Positions 42,245 to 53,201 of a stretch of 64,000 nucleotides of DNA are shown here, piece by piece (position 1 is the stretch's first letter; each line of letters starts with the position of its first letter). A model generated the notes under the pieces. It worked only from the letters and a program-made list of their open reading frames with translations, made no database searches and was not told the origin of the DNA. The position numbers and the translations under genes were made by a program. Origin of the DNA: Deinococcus apachensis DSM 19763 (lineage in GTDB: Bacteria; Deinococcota; Deinococci; Deinococcales; Deinococcaceae); contig NZ_KB906412.1 in assembly GCF_000381345.1 (NCBI RefSeq), positions 1 through 64,000 of the forward strand, in the 5' to 3' direction.

Positions 42245-43165
42245 ATGAACCGCACGGATCGCCTGCTCGCGCTGGTGCTGGAGTTGCGGGGGCGCGAGTG
42301 GGTGCCGGCGGAGACGCTGGCCCGGACCTTCGGGGTAAGCACGCGGACGATCTACCGGGACATCCTGGCGCTGAACGAGGCGGGCGTGCCGGTCGTGAGC
42401 GTGCCGGGCCGGGGTTACCAGTTGATGGAGGGGTATTTCCTGCCGCCCCTGCACTTCACCCCGCAGGAGGCCGTCATGCTGACGCTGGGAGTGGGGGCGG
42501 TCGGGAAGGCGTTCGACGCCGAGTATGCCGGTGCAGCCGAGAGTGCGGCGAAGAAGCTGCTCGCAGTTCTCCCGGGGGAGCGGCGGGCGGACGTGGAGCG
42601 GGTACGCAAGCATCTGCGGGTCATTCCCGGGGGTGGGGGGCGCGCCGACGAGACCCTGCGCCTCCTGCGCGGCGCGGTGCTGGACAACCGGGCGGTCAAC
42701 TTCGCCTACCACAAGCCCCACGCCCCGCCGCAGCCCCGGCAGGTCTACCCCCTGGGGCTCGTCCACCTGCACGGGGTCTGGCTGCTCGTCGCCTTCGATC
42801 CTGAGAGGGGCGCCCAGCGAGCCTTTCGGCTCGACCGGATGGAGGAGGTGCGGGTCAGGGCGCAGACGTTCACCCGGGACCCGGCCTGGCGGATCGAGTA
42901 CCGGCCGGAGCGCGAGGAACGGAACGTGACGGTCCAGCTCCTCTTCCCGCTGGAACGGGCACGGGCAGTTCAGGAGCGCCCCAACCTCTTCCAGACGGAA
43001 AGCCGGTGCACCACCCAGGGCGTGGAGGTCACGTTGCGGGTGCGGGACATCGGGGCGATCCTGGGCTGGGTGCTGTCCTGGGGCGGCGACGTGACGGTGC
43101 TGGAACCTGCGGAACTGCGCGAGCAGGTGCGGGCCGAGGCCAGGAGAATACTCGGCCACTCCTGA
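42245..43165 (+). CDS. HTH/WYL-domain transcriptional regulator (YafY-like)
   Basis: 306 aa. An N-terminal winged helix (TLARTFGVSTRTIYRDILAL) binds DNA. A WYL domain (about 140-225, NFAYHKPHAPPQPRQVYPLG then WLLVAFDP) probably senses a ligand or nucleic acid, and a WCX C-terminal part follows. ATG 42245 is 6 nt after TACACT (leaderless). It is divergent from pnkp with an 83-bp gap and lies just upstream of two VOC genes. Its stop codon is inside an operator-like palindrome repeated before the second VOC gene, so local regulation of the cassette is likely (inference). Confidence 0.87.
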   Translation: MNRTDRLLALVLELRGREWVPAETLARTFGVSTRTIYRDILALNEAGVPVVSVPGRGYQLMEGYFLPPLHFTPQEAVMLTLGVGAVGKAFDAEYAGAAESAAKKLLAVLPGERRADVERVRKHLRVIPGGGGRADETLRLLRGAVLDNRAVNFAYHKPHAPPQPRQVYPLGLVHLHGVWLLVAFDPERGAQRAFRLDRMEEVRVRAQTFTRDPAWRIEYRPEREERNVTVQLLFPLERARAVQERPNLFQTESRCTTQGVEVTLRVRDIGAILGWVLSWGGDVTVLEPAELREQVRAEARRILGHS

Positions 43166-43178
43166 CATAGGGGTGTCA
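43163..43178. promoter_or_regulatory. Operator-like palindrome, copy 1 (before first VOC gene)
   Basis: TGACA-TAGGGG-TGTCA, 16 bp, overlapping the stop codon of the WYL gene and 23 nt before the VOC start. A 23-bp block around it (43159-43181) is repeated exactly at 43576-43598. Confidence 0.7.
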
Positions 43179-43201
43179 CGGCCCCGCCGCAGAGTGGGGC
43201 C

Positions 43202-43549
43202 ATGAAAACGATCCTCGCTTTCGTGACGCTGCACACGCCCGACTACCCCGCCACCCGCGCCTACTTCGAGGGCGTGCTGGGCTTCGAGGTCACCGAGGAA
43301 CGCCCCGGCGCGAACGCCTTTGTCTCCGCGAGTGGGGCGGGCCTGGCGATCCGGGCGGATGAGGGCTTGGCTCCACCCCTCGGCACCGGCGTCAGCGTCT
43401 ATTTCATCGTGCCGCACCTGGACAGCTACCATGCCCAGCTTGTGGAGCGGGGGGCAGGCATGGTGGAGCCGCCACACGACATGCCGTTTGGCCGGACCTT
43501 CACCGTGCGGACGCCCGACGGTCACCGCCTCGGGTTCTACGAGGCCTGA
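43202..43549 (+). CDS. VOC-family (glyoxalase/bleomycin-resistance-like) protein
   Basis: 115 aa, one two-module vicinal-oxygen-chelate fold: VTLHTPDYPATRAYFEGVLG at the start and PFGRTFTVRTPDGHRLGFYE at the end. These are small metal-dependent enzymes or binding proteins for reactive or toxic small molecules; the ligand is unknown. It is similar to the next VOC protein, so it is probably a duplicate. The palindrome upstream suggests control by the WYL regulator. Confidence 0.83.
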   Translation: MKTILAFVTLHTPDYPATRAYFEGVLGFEVTEERPGANAFVSASGAGLAIRADEGLAPPLGTGVSVYFIVPHLDSYHAQLVERGAGMVEPPHDMPFGRTFTVRTPDGHRLGFYEA

Positions 43550-43579
43550 CCTTTTGACGGATGGGGCCGCAAAAGCTCC

Positions 43580-43595
43580 TGACATAGGGGTGTCA
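43580..43595. promoter_or_regulatory. Operator-like palindrome, copy 2 (before second VOC gene)
   Basis: The same TGACA-TAGGGG-TGTCA, 36 nt upstream of the second VOC start. The flanking bases CTCC and CGG are also identical to copy 1. A second internal promoter in the cassette is implied. Confidence 0.7.
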
Positions 43596-43631
43596 CGGGC
43601 ACCCGGCAGGCTGGAGGCAGGAGGATTCCAG

Positions 43632-43994
43632 ATGAAAGCGAACCTGGATTTCGTGGCCCTGCACACCCGTGACCTGACCGCCGCCCGCGCTTACTACACC
43701 CGCACATTGGGCTTCGAGGTCGCGCAGGAGCGGCCCGGTGCGGTGGTGCTTGCCCACTCGGGCGGAGCGGAACTGGCCGTGAGGGAACCGCTCCCCGGCG
43801 TGGATACCACGCAGCCCTTCGGCGTCGGCGTCAGTGTCTGGCTGGGCGTGCCGGACGCCGAGGGCTACCATGCACAGGTCGTCGCGGCGGGCGCCCGGAT
43901 CGTGCAAGCCCCCCAGGACGGCCCCTTCGGGCGGATGTTCACGCTGATCACGCCGGACGGCCACGCGCTGACCTTCCTTGAGGTCCGGCCATGA
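43632..43994 (+). CDS. VOC-family protein, second copy
   Basis: 120 aa. DFVALHTRDLTAARAYYTRT, LGFEVAQERPGA and GPFGRMFTLITPDGHALTFL parallel the preceding protein closely. Probably a small-molecule-handling metalloprotein; substrate unknown. GGAGG lies 7 nt before ATG 43632. The stop overlaps the start of the AlkA-like gene (ATGA), so this VOC protein and the glycosylase are made together. Confidence 0.83.
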   Translation: MKANLDFVALHTRDLTAARAYYTRTLGFEVAQERPGAVVLAHSGGAELAVREPLPGVDTTQPFGVGVSVWLGVPDAEGYHAQVVAAGARIVQAPQDGPFGRMFTLITPDGHALTFLEVRP

Positions 43995-44890
43995 CCCGCC
44001 TGCCCCTGACCCGCCCCTTCGAGTTCCGGCACACCCTCGCCTTCCTGAACGCCTTCCCCCCAGCCGCCCATGAACAGAGCACCCGCGGCGAGCTTCGCAA
44101 GGCCACCCGCCTGAACGGGCAGACCGTCGGGTTTACCGTTCGGGAGGATACAGAGGGGCTGACCTGCACCCTCCACCCGGAAGCCCCATTGAAGCCCGAG
44201 GAGGAAGCGGCCCTGCTGGAGCGGGTGGCTTTTTTCCTGGGCACCCGGGACGATCTGTGGCCCTTCTACGCGCTGGCCGAACGGGATGAGGTATTCCGGC
44301 CTGTCCTCAACGAGTTACGGGGCTTTCACCAGCCGAAGTTTCTGACGCCCTTCGAGGCGGCCTGCTGGGCCGTGATCGGTCAGCGCCTGCCCCTGCCTCA
44401 GGCGCGGAAGGTCAAACTCGCCCTGATGGTCCGCTCTGGAGGCGAGTGGAAGGGTTTGCCCGCCTTCCCCGAACCCGCCGACCTCGCGCACCTGACCGAA
44501 GCCGAGATTCTGGAGCTCCTGCCCAACCAGCGCAAGGCCCGCGCACTGGTGGAAGCCACGCGCGCCTTCGGAGGGGTCACCACCGCCGAACTCGTGAACC
44601 GACCCCACGAAGAGGTTCGGGGCTGGTTGCGCGGCATCTACGGCGTCGGGGAGTGGAGTGCGCTGTTTATCCTGGTGCGCGGGCTTGGGAGACTGGAAAA
44701 CGTGCGCCCGAAAGCTGGAGAGAGCCCTTTCCTGAAGGAACTCCTGAAGGCCGCCCGCCCCGTCTACGGCGGCCTCACGCCGGACGAGCTGTGGCGCATC
44801 GCCGAGAGCTACGGAGACCAGCAGGGCCAGTGGGCGATCTACCTCAGAAGCCGCTCGGCGCTGACTCCTGGGGGCGCGAGGGCGGCGTGA
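43991..44890 (+). CDS. AlkA-like DNA glycosylase (HhH-GPD), catalytic Asp not evident
   Basis: 299 aa, resembling DNA-3-methyladenine glycosylase II. An N-terminal beta domain (residues ~1-90) precedes a helical domain with FEAACWAVIGQRLPLPQARK, ILELLPNQRKARAL and the helix-hairpin-helix LRGIYGVGEWSALFILVRG. In AlkA the next segment contains the catalytic Asp. Here it reads LGRLENVRPKAGESPFLKEL with no Asp, only Glu, so activity is uncertain. It is coupled to the second VOC gene. Its 3' end overlaps the hen1 3' end by 47 nt on the opposite strand. Confidence 0.78.
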   Translation: MTRLPLTRPFEFRHTLAFLNAFPPAAHEQSTRGELRKATRLNGQTVGFTVREDTEGLTCTLHPEAPLKPEEEAALLERVAFFLGTRDDLWPFYALAERDEVFRPVLNELRGFHQPKFLTPFEAACWAVIGQRLPLPQARKVKLALMVRSGGEWKGLPAFPEPADLAHLTEAEILELLPNQRKARALVEATRAFGGVTTAELVNRPHEEVRGWLRGIYGVGEWSALFILVRGLGRLENVRPKAGESPFLKELLKAARPVYGGLTPDELWRIAESYGDQQGQWAIYLRSRSALTPGGARAA

Positions 44891-46310
44891 TTCCACCTCG
44901 AATGCCCCTGGTTTGAAGAATCCTCTTCGTTGAACCCCGAGTGCCTCCCGTGAACACGGCCATCTGCGTCACCGGCCCGTACTCGGCATGCACGTCCCCC
45001 ACGTCCTCGTACCGCACCGCGTAACCGTACTCCGCCCCCGCCGCGTCCGCCCAGGCCCGGAACTCGGCGCGTGTCCACTCGAAGCGGTGGTCAGCGTGTC
45101 TCAGGCCTGCGTCCTCCCCACCGTGCTTCTCGGAAAACACGGCGTTGTACTCGCGGTTGGGGGTGGTGACGACGACAGTGCGCGGCTGTGCGTCCCCGAA
45201 CACGTTCTCGGTCAGGACATTCAAGCGGTGCGGCTCCAAATGCTCGATCACCTCCACCAGCGCGGCGGCATCGAAGCCCCGCAGGCGCGAGTCGCGGTAG
45301 GCGAGGCTGCCGTGGAGCAGGCACACACGCTGAGCAAGTTCAGGCCGTTCCCGGAGATGCAACCGCTCAGCCGCGATCTTTAGGGCGCGGGCGCTCACGT
45401 CCACCCCGACGAGTTCCCGGAACTGGGGCACGGGGATCAGGCGGCGTAGCAGTTTCCCCTCCCCGCAGCCCAGGTCCAGCACATGGGCGGCACCGCTGGC
45501 CTCCAGCACTTCCGCCACCCGGTCGAGGCGGGCGTCGTGCAGGCGGGGGCGGGGATCAGGCGGGGTGTCCTCAGTCTCCCCCGGGTCGGGGCCAAACGCC
45601 GCCTCGGCCTGCCGCACCAGCTCGCGGAAACGCAGGAACCGCCCGGTGATGAGGTCACGCTCGGGGTGGGTCTCCAGCCAGCCCGCGCCGTGGCGCAGCA
45701 GCTTGTCCACCTCCGCCTCGCCCAGGTAGTAGTGCTTGCGGCCATCCAGGACGGGCAGCAGCACGTACAGGTGTGTCAGCAGGTCGCGGAGCAAGGCGGT
45801 ACCCGACACCCGCAGCCGGACGTAGGGCCGCTCGCCCCACTCGGGAAACAACGGGTCGAGGGGGATGGGCTCGACCTCCACCGTGTAGCCGAGGGGACCG
45901 AAGAGCCGGGTGGGCAGGTCAGCAGGACCCCGCGCGACCACGCACGGCAGTTCCGCGACGAGGGGAATGGGCGTCCCCACAAGTTCAGGACGGTCCTTGC
46001 TGCGCCCCGTCATCGCCGTGCCGAAAGCGTCGCGCAGGGCGACCGCCAGAAAGGAGCCTGCCGCGTAGGGCCGGTCGTTCACGTAGGGCTCCAGCGGAGT
46101 CCCCTCCCCGGCCCGCGTGTGCCGCGAGAGGGCGACCGGGTCCACCTCCAGCAGCAGGGCCGCCGTGCAGGTCTCGGGGGTGGCCTCCGGGTAGAAGACG
46201 GCCGCGCGCCCGAAGGGCAACTCGCGTTCCAGCACGCGCTCCGGGTGCTTGTGCAACAGGAAGCCCAGGTCGGTGGCGGGCCGGTGGGTGGTCGTCAGCG
46301 TGAGGAGCAT
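44844..46310 (-). CDS. hen1: 3'-terminal RNA ribose 2'-O-methyltransferase Hen1
   Basis: 488 aa. The N-terminal domain, LLTLTTTHRPATDLGFLLHK then AAVFYPEATPETCTAALLLE, is the bacterial Hen1 partner domain that activates Pnkp ligase. The C-terminal methyltransferase has SAM motif VLDLGCGEGKLL and the metal-binding VEVIEHLEPHRL plus the distal His in RHADHRFEWTRAEF. It methylates the 3'-end ribose before Pnkp seals it. The usual end near PVTQMAVF is followed by a ~34-residue tail that runs into the convergent glycosylase gene, an atypical extension. ATG 46310 matches the family start. Confidence 0.93.
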   Translation of the reverse strand: MLLTLTTTHRPATDLGFLLHKHPERVLERELPFGRAAVFYPEATPETCTAALLLEVDPVALSRHTRAGEGTPLEPYVNDRPYAAGSFLAVALRDAFGTAMTGRSKDRPELVGTPIPLVAELPCVVARGPADLPTRLFGPLGYTVEVEPIPLDPLFPEWGERPYVRLRVSGTALLRDLLTHLYVLLPVLDGRKHYYLGEAEVDKLLRHGAGWLETHPERDLITGRFLRFRELVRQAEAAFGPDPGETEDTPPDPRPRLHDARLDRVAEVLEASGAAHVLDLGCGEGKLLRRLIPVPQFRELVGVDVSARALKIAAERLHLRERPELAQRVCLLHGSLAYRDSRLRGFDAAALVEVIEHLEPHRLNVLTENVFGDAQPRTVVVTTPNREYNAVFSEKHGGEDAGLRHADHRFEWTRAEFRAWADAAGAEYGYAVRYEDVGDVHAEYGPVTQMAVFTGGTRGSTKRILQTRGIRGGITPPSRPQESAPSGF

Positions 46311-46395
46311 CCTGCCCGGCAGGCTAGCGCCGCCCCGCGTCGCGGGCGTCCGCAAGGTGGCGGAGGAAGAGCCCACCTGCCGTTACAGTGCGGCC

Positions 46396-47010
46396 ATGTC
46401 CTCGCTGTGGCAGCGTCCGGCCCTCGACCTCCTCCTGGCGACCGCAAGCCGCGCCCCGACGCCCGGGGGCGGCTCCACCGCGGCGGTCACGGCGGCCTTC
46501 GGGACGGCGCTGCTGGAGATGGCCCTGCGAATCACGTCGAAGAAAAACGGGCAGGAGGGGGAGTTGGCGACCATGCTGGACGCCCTCACCCGGCTGCGGG
46601 AGCGGCTTCAGGCCCTCGCGGACGAGGACGTGCGGGCCTTCGGGGAGTACGTCCGGGCGGCGCGGCTGCCGGAGGGACCTGAACGGGAGGAGGCGCTGGG
46701 GGCGGCGGGAGGGGCTTCTCTGGAAGTTCCGCTGGAGGTGGCGCGGACCGTGAGGCAGACGCTGGAATACGCCCCCCGCCTCCCCACCTGGGTCCACGCG
46801 GAGGTGACGAGCGACGCGGGGGCGGGGGCCGCCATCCTGGAAGGCGCCCTGCACGCCGCGCTCCTGACGGTCGAGATCAACCTGCCGCATATGGCGGAGG
46901 AGGACCGCGGCGCGTTGAAAGCCGAGCGGGACCGCTTGCAGGCACGGGGCACGGAGCTTGCCGCCGAGACACGGCGGCTCACATATGAACGCCTGCGGGA
47001 CCGGGAATAG
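46396..47010 (+). CDS. Cyclodeaminase/cyclohydrolase-family protein (FTCD_C)
   Basis: 204 aa all-helical protein. TASRAPTPGGGSTAAVTAAF and GTALLEMALRITSKKNGQEG match the C-terminal domain of formiminotransferase-cyclodeaminase, which acts on formimino- or methenyl-tetrahydrofolate. VPLEVARTVRQTLEYA and TSDAGAGAAILEGALHAAL are the later conserved helices. The role is probably in one-carbon folate metabolism; the stand-alone form may be a methenyl-THF cyclohydrolase. ATG 46396 is 6 nt after TACAGT (leaderless). It is divergent from hen1. Confidence 0.82.
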   Translation: MSSLWQRPALDLLLATASRAPTPGGGSTAAVTAAFGTALLEMALRITSKKNGQEGELATMLDALTRLRERLQALADEDVRAFGEYVRAARLPEGPEREEALGAAGGASLEVPLEVARTVRQTLEYAPRLPTWVHAEVTSDAGAGAAILEGALHAALLTVEINLPHMAEEDRGALKAERDRLQARGTELAAETRRLTYERLRDRE

Positions 47011-47046
47011 GCCCCGCCCCGTCCCCAACCCGTACAATCGGCCCTG

Positions 47047-48222
<1,176 letters not shown>

Positions 48223-48232
48223 CGAGCTTCCT

Positions 48233-48952
<720 letters not shown>

Positions 48953-48992
48953 GGGGCGCAGGATAGGGTCGAATCGACCGGGTGAGGGCAAT

Positions 48993-49015
48993 AAAAAAGC
49001 CGCCCTCTCAGACGG
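48993..49015 (-). terminator. Intrinsic terminator directly behind a promoter, upstream of bshB1
   Basis: The minus strand reads CCGTCT-GAGA-GGGCGG-C-TTTTTT: a 6-bp stem with two G-T pairs, a GAGA tetraloop and a six-T tract. It begins only ~5 nt from the expected start of the promoter at 49026-49054 and ends ~40 nt before bshB1. Confidence 0.65.
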
Positions 49016-49025
49016 TGATGTTGAA

Positions 49026-49054
49026 AATATAGCGTGGAATACAGGGGAAGTCAA
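49026..49054 (-). promoter_or_regulatory. Consensus promoter (TTGACT-N17-TATATT) upstream of bshB1
   Basis: -35 TTGACT (49049-49054) and -10 TATATT (49026-49031) are exactly 17 nt apart on the minus strand. The region is AT-rich against its surroundings. Transcripts would run straight into the hairpin at 48993-49015. Confidence 0.7.
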
Positions 49055-49124
49055 ATTATGCAGGCCGATTTCAGGAGAAGCCCTCTGGTGGGGCGGAAAA
49101 ACTCCCGGGGCAGGAGGATCATTC

Positions 49125-49748
49125 GTGCAAACCCGCAGCCTCGGCACCCAGGAGGTGCAGCAAGCCCGTCTCGCGCAGACCTTCGACCCCCACGTCGCCC
49201 CCCTCAACCGCTGGGCCGAGGAGCAGCGCTCGGCGAGCGGGCACTGGCTGCCCTTCTTCGACCCCGCAGACGGCGGCGTGATGGCGCGGGTCCTGCTCCT
49301 CCTCGAATCGCCCGGCCCGGTCGTCAGCCGCACCCGCTTCGTCTCGATGGACAACCCCGACGGCACGGCGGAGAACCTGCGCTGCCTGCTGCATCTCTCG
49401 GGCCTGCGGCGGCGGGAGGTGACGATGTGGAACGTCGTGCCATGGCAGATGAGCGAGAACGGTGTCGTGACCCCCCGGCCAGGGCAGTACGCCGAGGCCG
49501 CTTCCCTAACCCGGCACCTCCTCTCGATGCTGGCGGACCTCCAGGTCGTCGTCCTCGTCGGCCGCCATGCGGAGCGGGCGTGGCCGCTGGTGGGTTCAGC
49601 CCTCCCCTCCCTCGCCTGCCCGCACCCGAGCCCGCAGAACTTCGTCTCCCGGCGGGACTCCGCCGTGCTGGCGTTGAGTGCCCTGGTTGAAGCTCGGAAA
49701 ATGATATCGGGCAAGGAAAAAGGGGCCACCCTCATTCCCGAGGAGTAG
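49125..49748 (+). CDS. Uracil-DNA glycosylase superfamily protein
   Basis: 207 aa. The UDG fold motifs are LLLLESPGPVVSRTRFVSMD (motif 1 region), MWNVVPWQM and the C-terminal PHPSPQNFVSR, the H-P-S substrate loop. It probably removes uracil or another deaminated base from DNA, but the motif 1 Asn/Asp usual in active families is not obvious, so substrate is open. GTG 49125 has AGGAGG 7 nt upstream, one of the clearer Shine-Dalgarno sites here. It is divergent from bshB1 and convergent with fumC. Confidence 0.75.
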   Translation: MQTRSLGTQEVQQARLAQTFDPHVAPLNRWAEEQRSASGHWLPFFDPADGGVMARVLLLLESPGPVVSRTRFVSMDNPDGTAENLRCLLHLSGLRRREVTMWNVVPWQMSENGVVTPRPGQYAEAASLTRHLLSMLADLQVVVLVGRHAERAWPLVGSALPSLACPHPSPQNFVSRRDSAVLALSALVEARKMISGKEKGATLIPEE

Positions 49749-49766
49749 CCCTTGAACCCCCTCGCC

Positions 49767-51176
<1,410 letters not shown>

Positions 51177-51185
51177 GCCCTGAGT

Positions 51186-52439
51186 CTAATCGGCGGCGGT
51201 GGTCACTTCCCGGGGAACGGCGGCGGAGGTGTGCAGGTCCGGCGCCACCCGTTCCGACAGCGCCACCAGCGTCCAGGCGAACGCGCCACAGAGCATCAGG
51301 ACCGAGGCCACCCCGAACCACAGGGGCAGGGCCACGCGGTCAAGCAGCGGCGAGAGCAGAAGGAGACTCAGGGGCATCCCCAGGGTGGACACCGTGCCCA
51401 GCACGCTGAAGACGCGGCCCAGGTACTCGGCGGGCACCATCCGCTGCATCAGGGTGTTCAGCGGCGTGTTCAGCATGCCGAAGCCGAACCCCAGGATGAC
51501 CGAGCAGGCCAGGAGCACGGGCACGGTGGGCCGCAACCACATCACCCCGTAGATCAGGGCGGTCAGCGCCAGCCCGGCGGCGGTCGCGCGGCGGGGCGGC
51601 AGGCGGTTCCCCAGCACGGCAATGAGGGCGCCCGAAAGGAGCATTCCCCCGCTCTCCAGCGCGAGGAAGAGGCCGTAGCCCTTCGCGCCCGCCCCCAGCG
51701 TCTCCATCAACTTCGGCGTGACGACTGTGACCGGGGCGAGGGTGGCGTTCAGCACCAGGCCGATGAAGGGCACGAGGGTCAACACCTTTGATCGGCGCAT
51801 CAGCCGCAGGCCGCTGACCACGTCCATGAGCACTCCGGGACGGGGCCCGCCCGGCTGGGGTCGCCCCGGCAGCCGCACGGCCAGCAGCAGGGCCGCCATC
51901 ACGAAGAAGCTCACGCCGTCGAGCACAATGGCGACGGGCGGTGAGAAGACCGAGACGAGCCAGCCGCCAGCGAGGGTGCCCACCAGCCACGCTCCCTGCC
52001 CCACCCCGCCCAGCAGGCCGTTCGCCCGGGCAAGTTCGGCGGTCGGCACGAGGCCGGGAACGGCAGCGCTTGACGCCGGGTTGGCGAAGATGCCCGCAAA
52101 GCCGGTCAGGAGGGCCGCCCCATTGACCACCCACAGCGGCACCTCACCCCACAAGAGCGCCAACCCGCCGACGAGCACCTGCAACACGCCACGCGCCACG
52201 TCCGCCCCGATCAGGGGAAGCTTGAGGTTCACCCGGTCCACCAGCGCCCCGGCAAAGGGCATCAGCAGGTTGGGGGCCAGCGCGCAGGCGAGCGTGAGGG
52301 CCATCTGCCCCGCCGAGCCTGTCTGGTGCAGCACCAGGAAGCTCAGGGCGATGCTGGCGAGCGCCGAGCCGAGTTGGGACTGTCCCGAGGCGATCAACCA
52401 CAGGATGAAACTGCGGTTCCAGAGGGTCTGCGGCGTCAT
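51186..52439 (-). CDS. MFS transporter (drug-efflux type)
   Basis: 417 aa with about 12 helices. It starts [20 protein letters not shown], then [20 protein letters not shown] (motif A region) and [20 protein letters not shown], typical of macrolide-efflux-like MFS proteins. Substrate unknown. ATG 52439 follows CATACT by 6 nt. It is divergent from an HTH regulator gene with 71 bp between, a common efflux-pump and local-regulator arrangement. Confidence 0.83.
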   Translation of the reverse strand: MTPQTLWNRSFILWLIASGQSQLGSALASIALSFLVLHQTGSAGQMALTLACALAPNLLMPFAGALVDRVNLKLPLIGADVARGVLQVLVGGLALLWGEVPLWVVNGAALLTGFAGIFANPASSAAVPGLVPTAELARANGLLGGVGQGAWLVGTLAGGWLVSVFSPPVAIVLDGVSFFVMAALLLAVRLPGRPQPGGPRPGVLMDVVSGLRLMRRSKVLTLVPFIGLVLNATLAPVTVVTPKLMETLGAGAKGYGLFLALESGGMLLSGALIAVLGNRLPPRRATAAGLALTALIYGVMWLRPTVPVLLACSVILGFGFGMLNTPLNTLMQRMVPAEYLGRVFSVLGTVSTLGMPLSLLLLSPLLDRVALPLWFGVASVLMLCGAFAWTLVALSERVAPDLHTSAAVPREVTTAAD

Positions 52440-52510
52440 AGTCCGAGTATGGGGAGGGGCTTCTCGAAGAGATATACGCCCTTTGGAGTAGGAGGGCCTA
52501 AGCTGATCCC

Positions 52511-53143
52511 ATGCCTGATGAGCCGGTGAGGGTGGCGAACAGCGCGCAGGCCGCCCTGCTGCTGGACGTGGGACTGCGCCCTCTGCTGGACCTGCTGATG
52601 CGGGCGCCCCATTCAGTGGGTGAGGTGGCAGCGAAGCTGGCGCTGAACATCCAGCGCGCCCACTACATCGTCGGCAAGCTGGAACGGGCGGGCGTGGCGG
52701 AAGTCGTGGAGGTTCGGGCAAGAGCTGGCCGCGCGATCAGGTGTTACGCCGTCCCGCCCCGCTGGTTCATCCCCTACGAGACGACGGGGGCTGAGACGCT
52801 GGAGGCGTTCATGGGCGCACAGATTCTCCCCCGCATGGAACGGTTCACCAGGCTGAGCGTGGGCCTTCTGCGCGAACTTGGCGACCACTGGGGCTTCTGG
52901 CTGGAACAGGGGGAGGAGGGGAGCAGCCTCAGCATGGGAACGCCCAACCGCAGAGGCTACGAACTCTTCGCCGGGGAGGAACCCTTTCTCCTGAACATCA
53001 CGGGCCTTCGCCTGACAGGCGAGCAGGCGAGCGACCTTAAACGGCGGCTTGAATCGGTTGTGGAAGAGTTCCAGGCGCAGGACAACCCGCAGGCCCCCAC
53101 CTACACCGTTGCCCTGATGCTCGCGCGCGGCGACGTGGGCTAA
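52511..53143 (+). CDS. Winged-helix transcriptional regulator (ArsR-like)
   Basis: 210 aa. The N-terminal helices [20 protein letters not shown] and [20 protein letters not shown] form a winged HTH. The C-terminal half (residues ~85-205) is an unassigned ligand or dimerisation domain. ATG 52511 is 6 nt after TAAGCT (leaderless). The 71-bp gap shared with the MFS gene holds both -10 boxes and an inverted GCCCT/AGGGC repeat, so it probably represses the transporter and itself. The stop is followed by ypdA 58 nt on. Confidence 0.72.
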   Translation: MPDEPVRVANSAQAALLLDVGLRPLLDLLMRAPHSVGEVAAKLALNIQRAHYIVGKLERAGVAEVVEVRARAGRAIRCYAVPPRWFIPYETTGAETLEAFMGAQILPRMERFTRLSVGLLRELGDHWGFWLEQGEEGSSLSMGTPNRRGYELFAGEEPFLLNITGLRLTGEQASDLKRRLESVVEEFQAQDNPQAPTYTVALMLARGDVG

Positions 53144-53201
53144 AGCGCCCTCACGACTCGCCTCACCGTCCGCTTTGCGTCTGGCTGACACAATGCTCCC
53201 C

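Noticed and set aside
49058..49124. ATG 49058 as an earlier start for the UDG-family gene
   Set aside because: It is in a different frame from the glycosylase; GTG 49125 has an AGGAGG site at good spacing.
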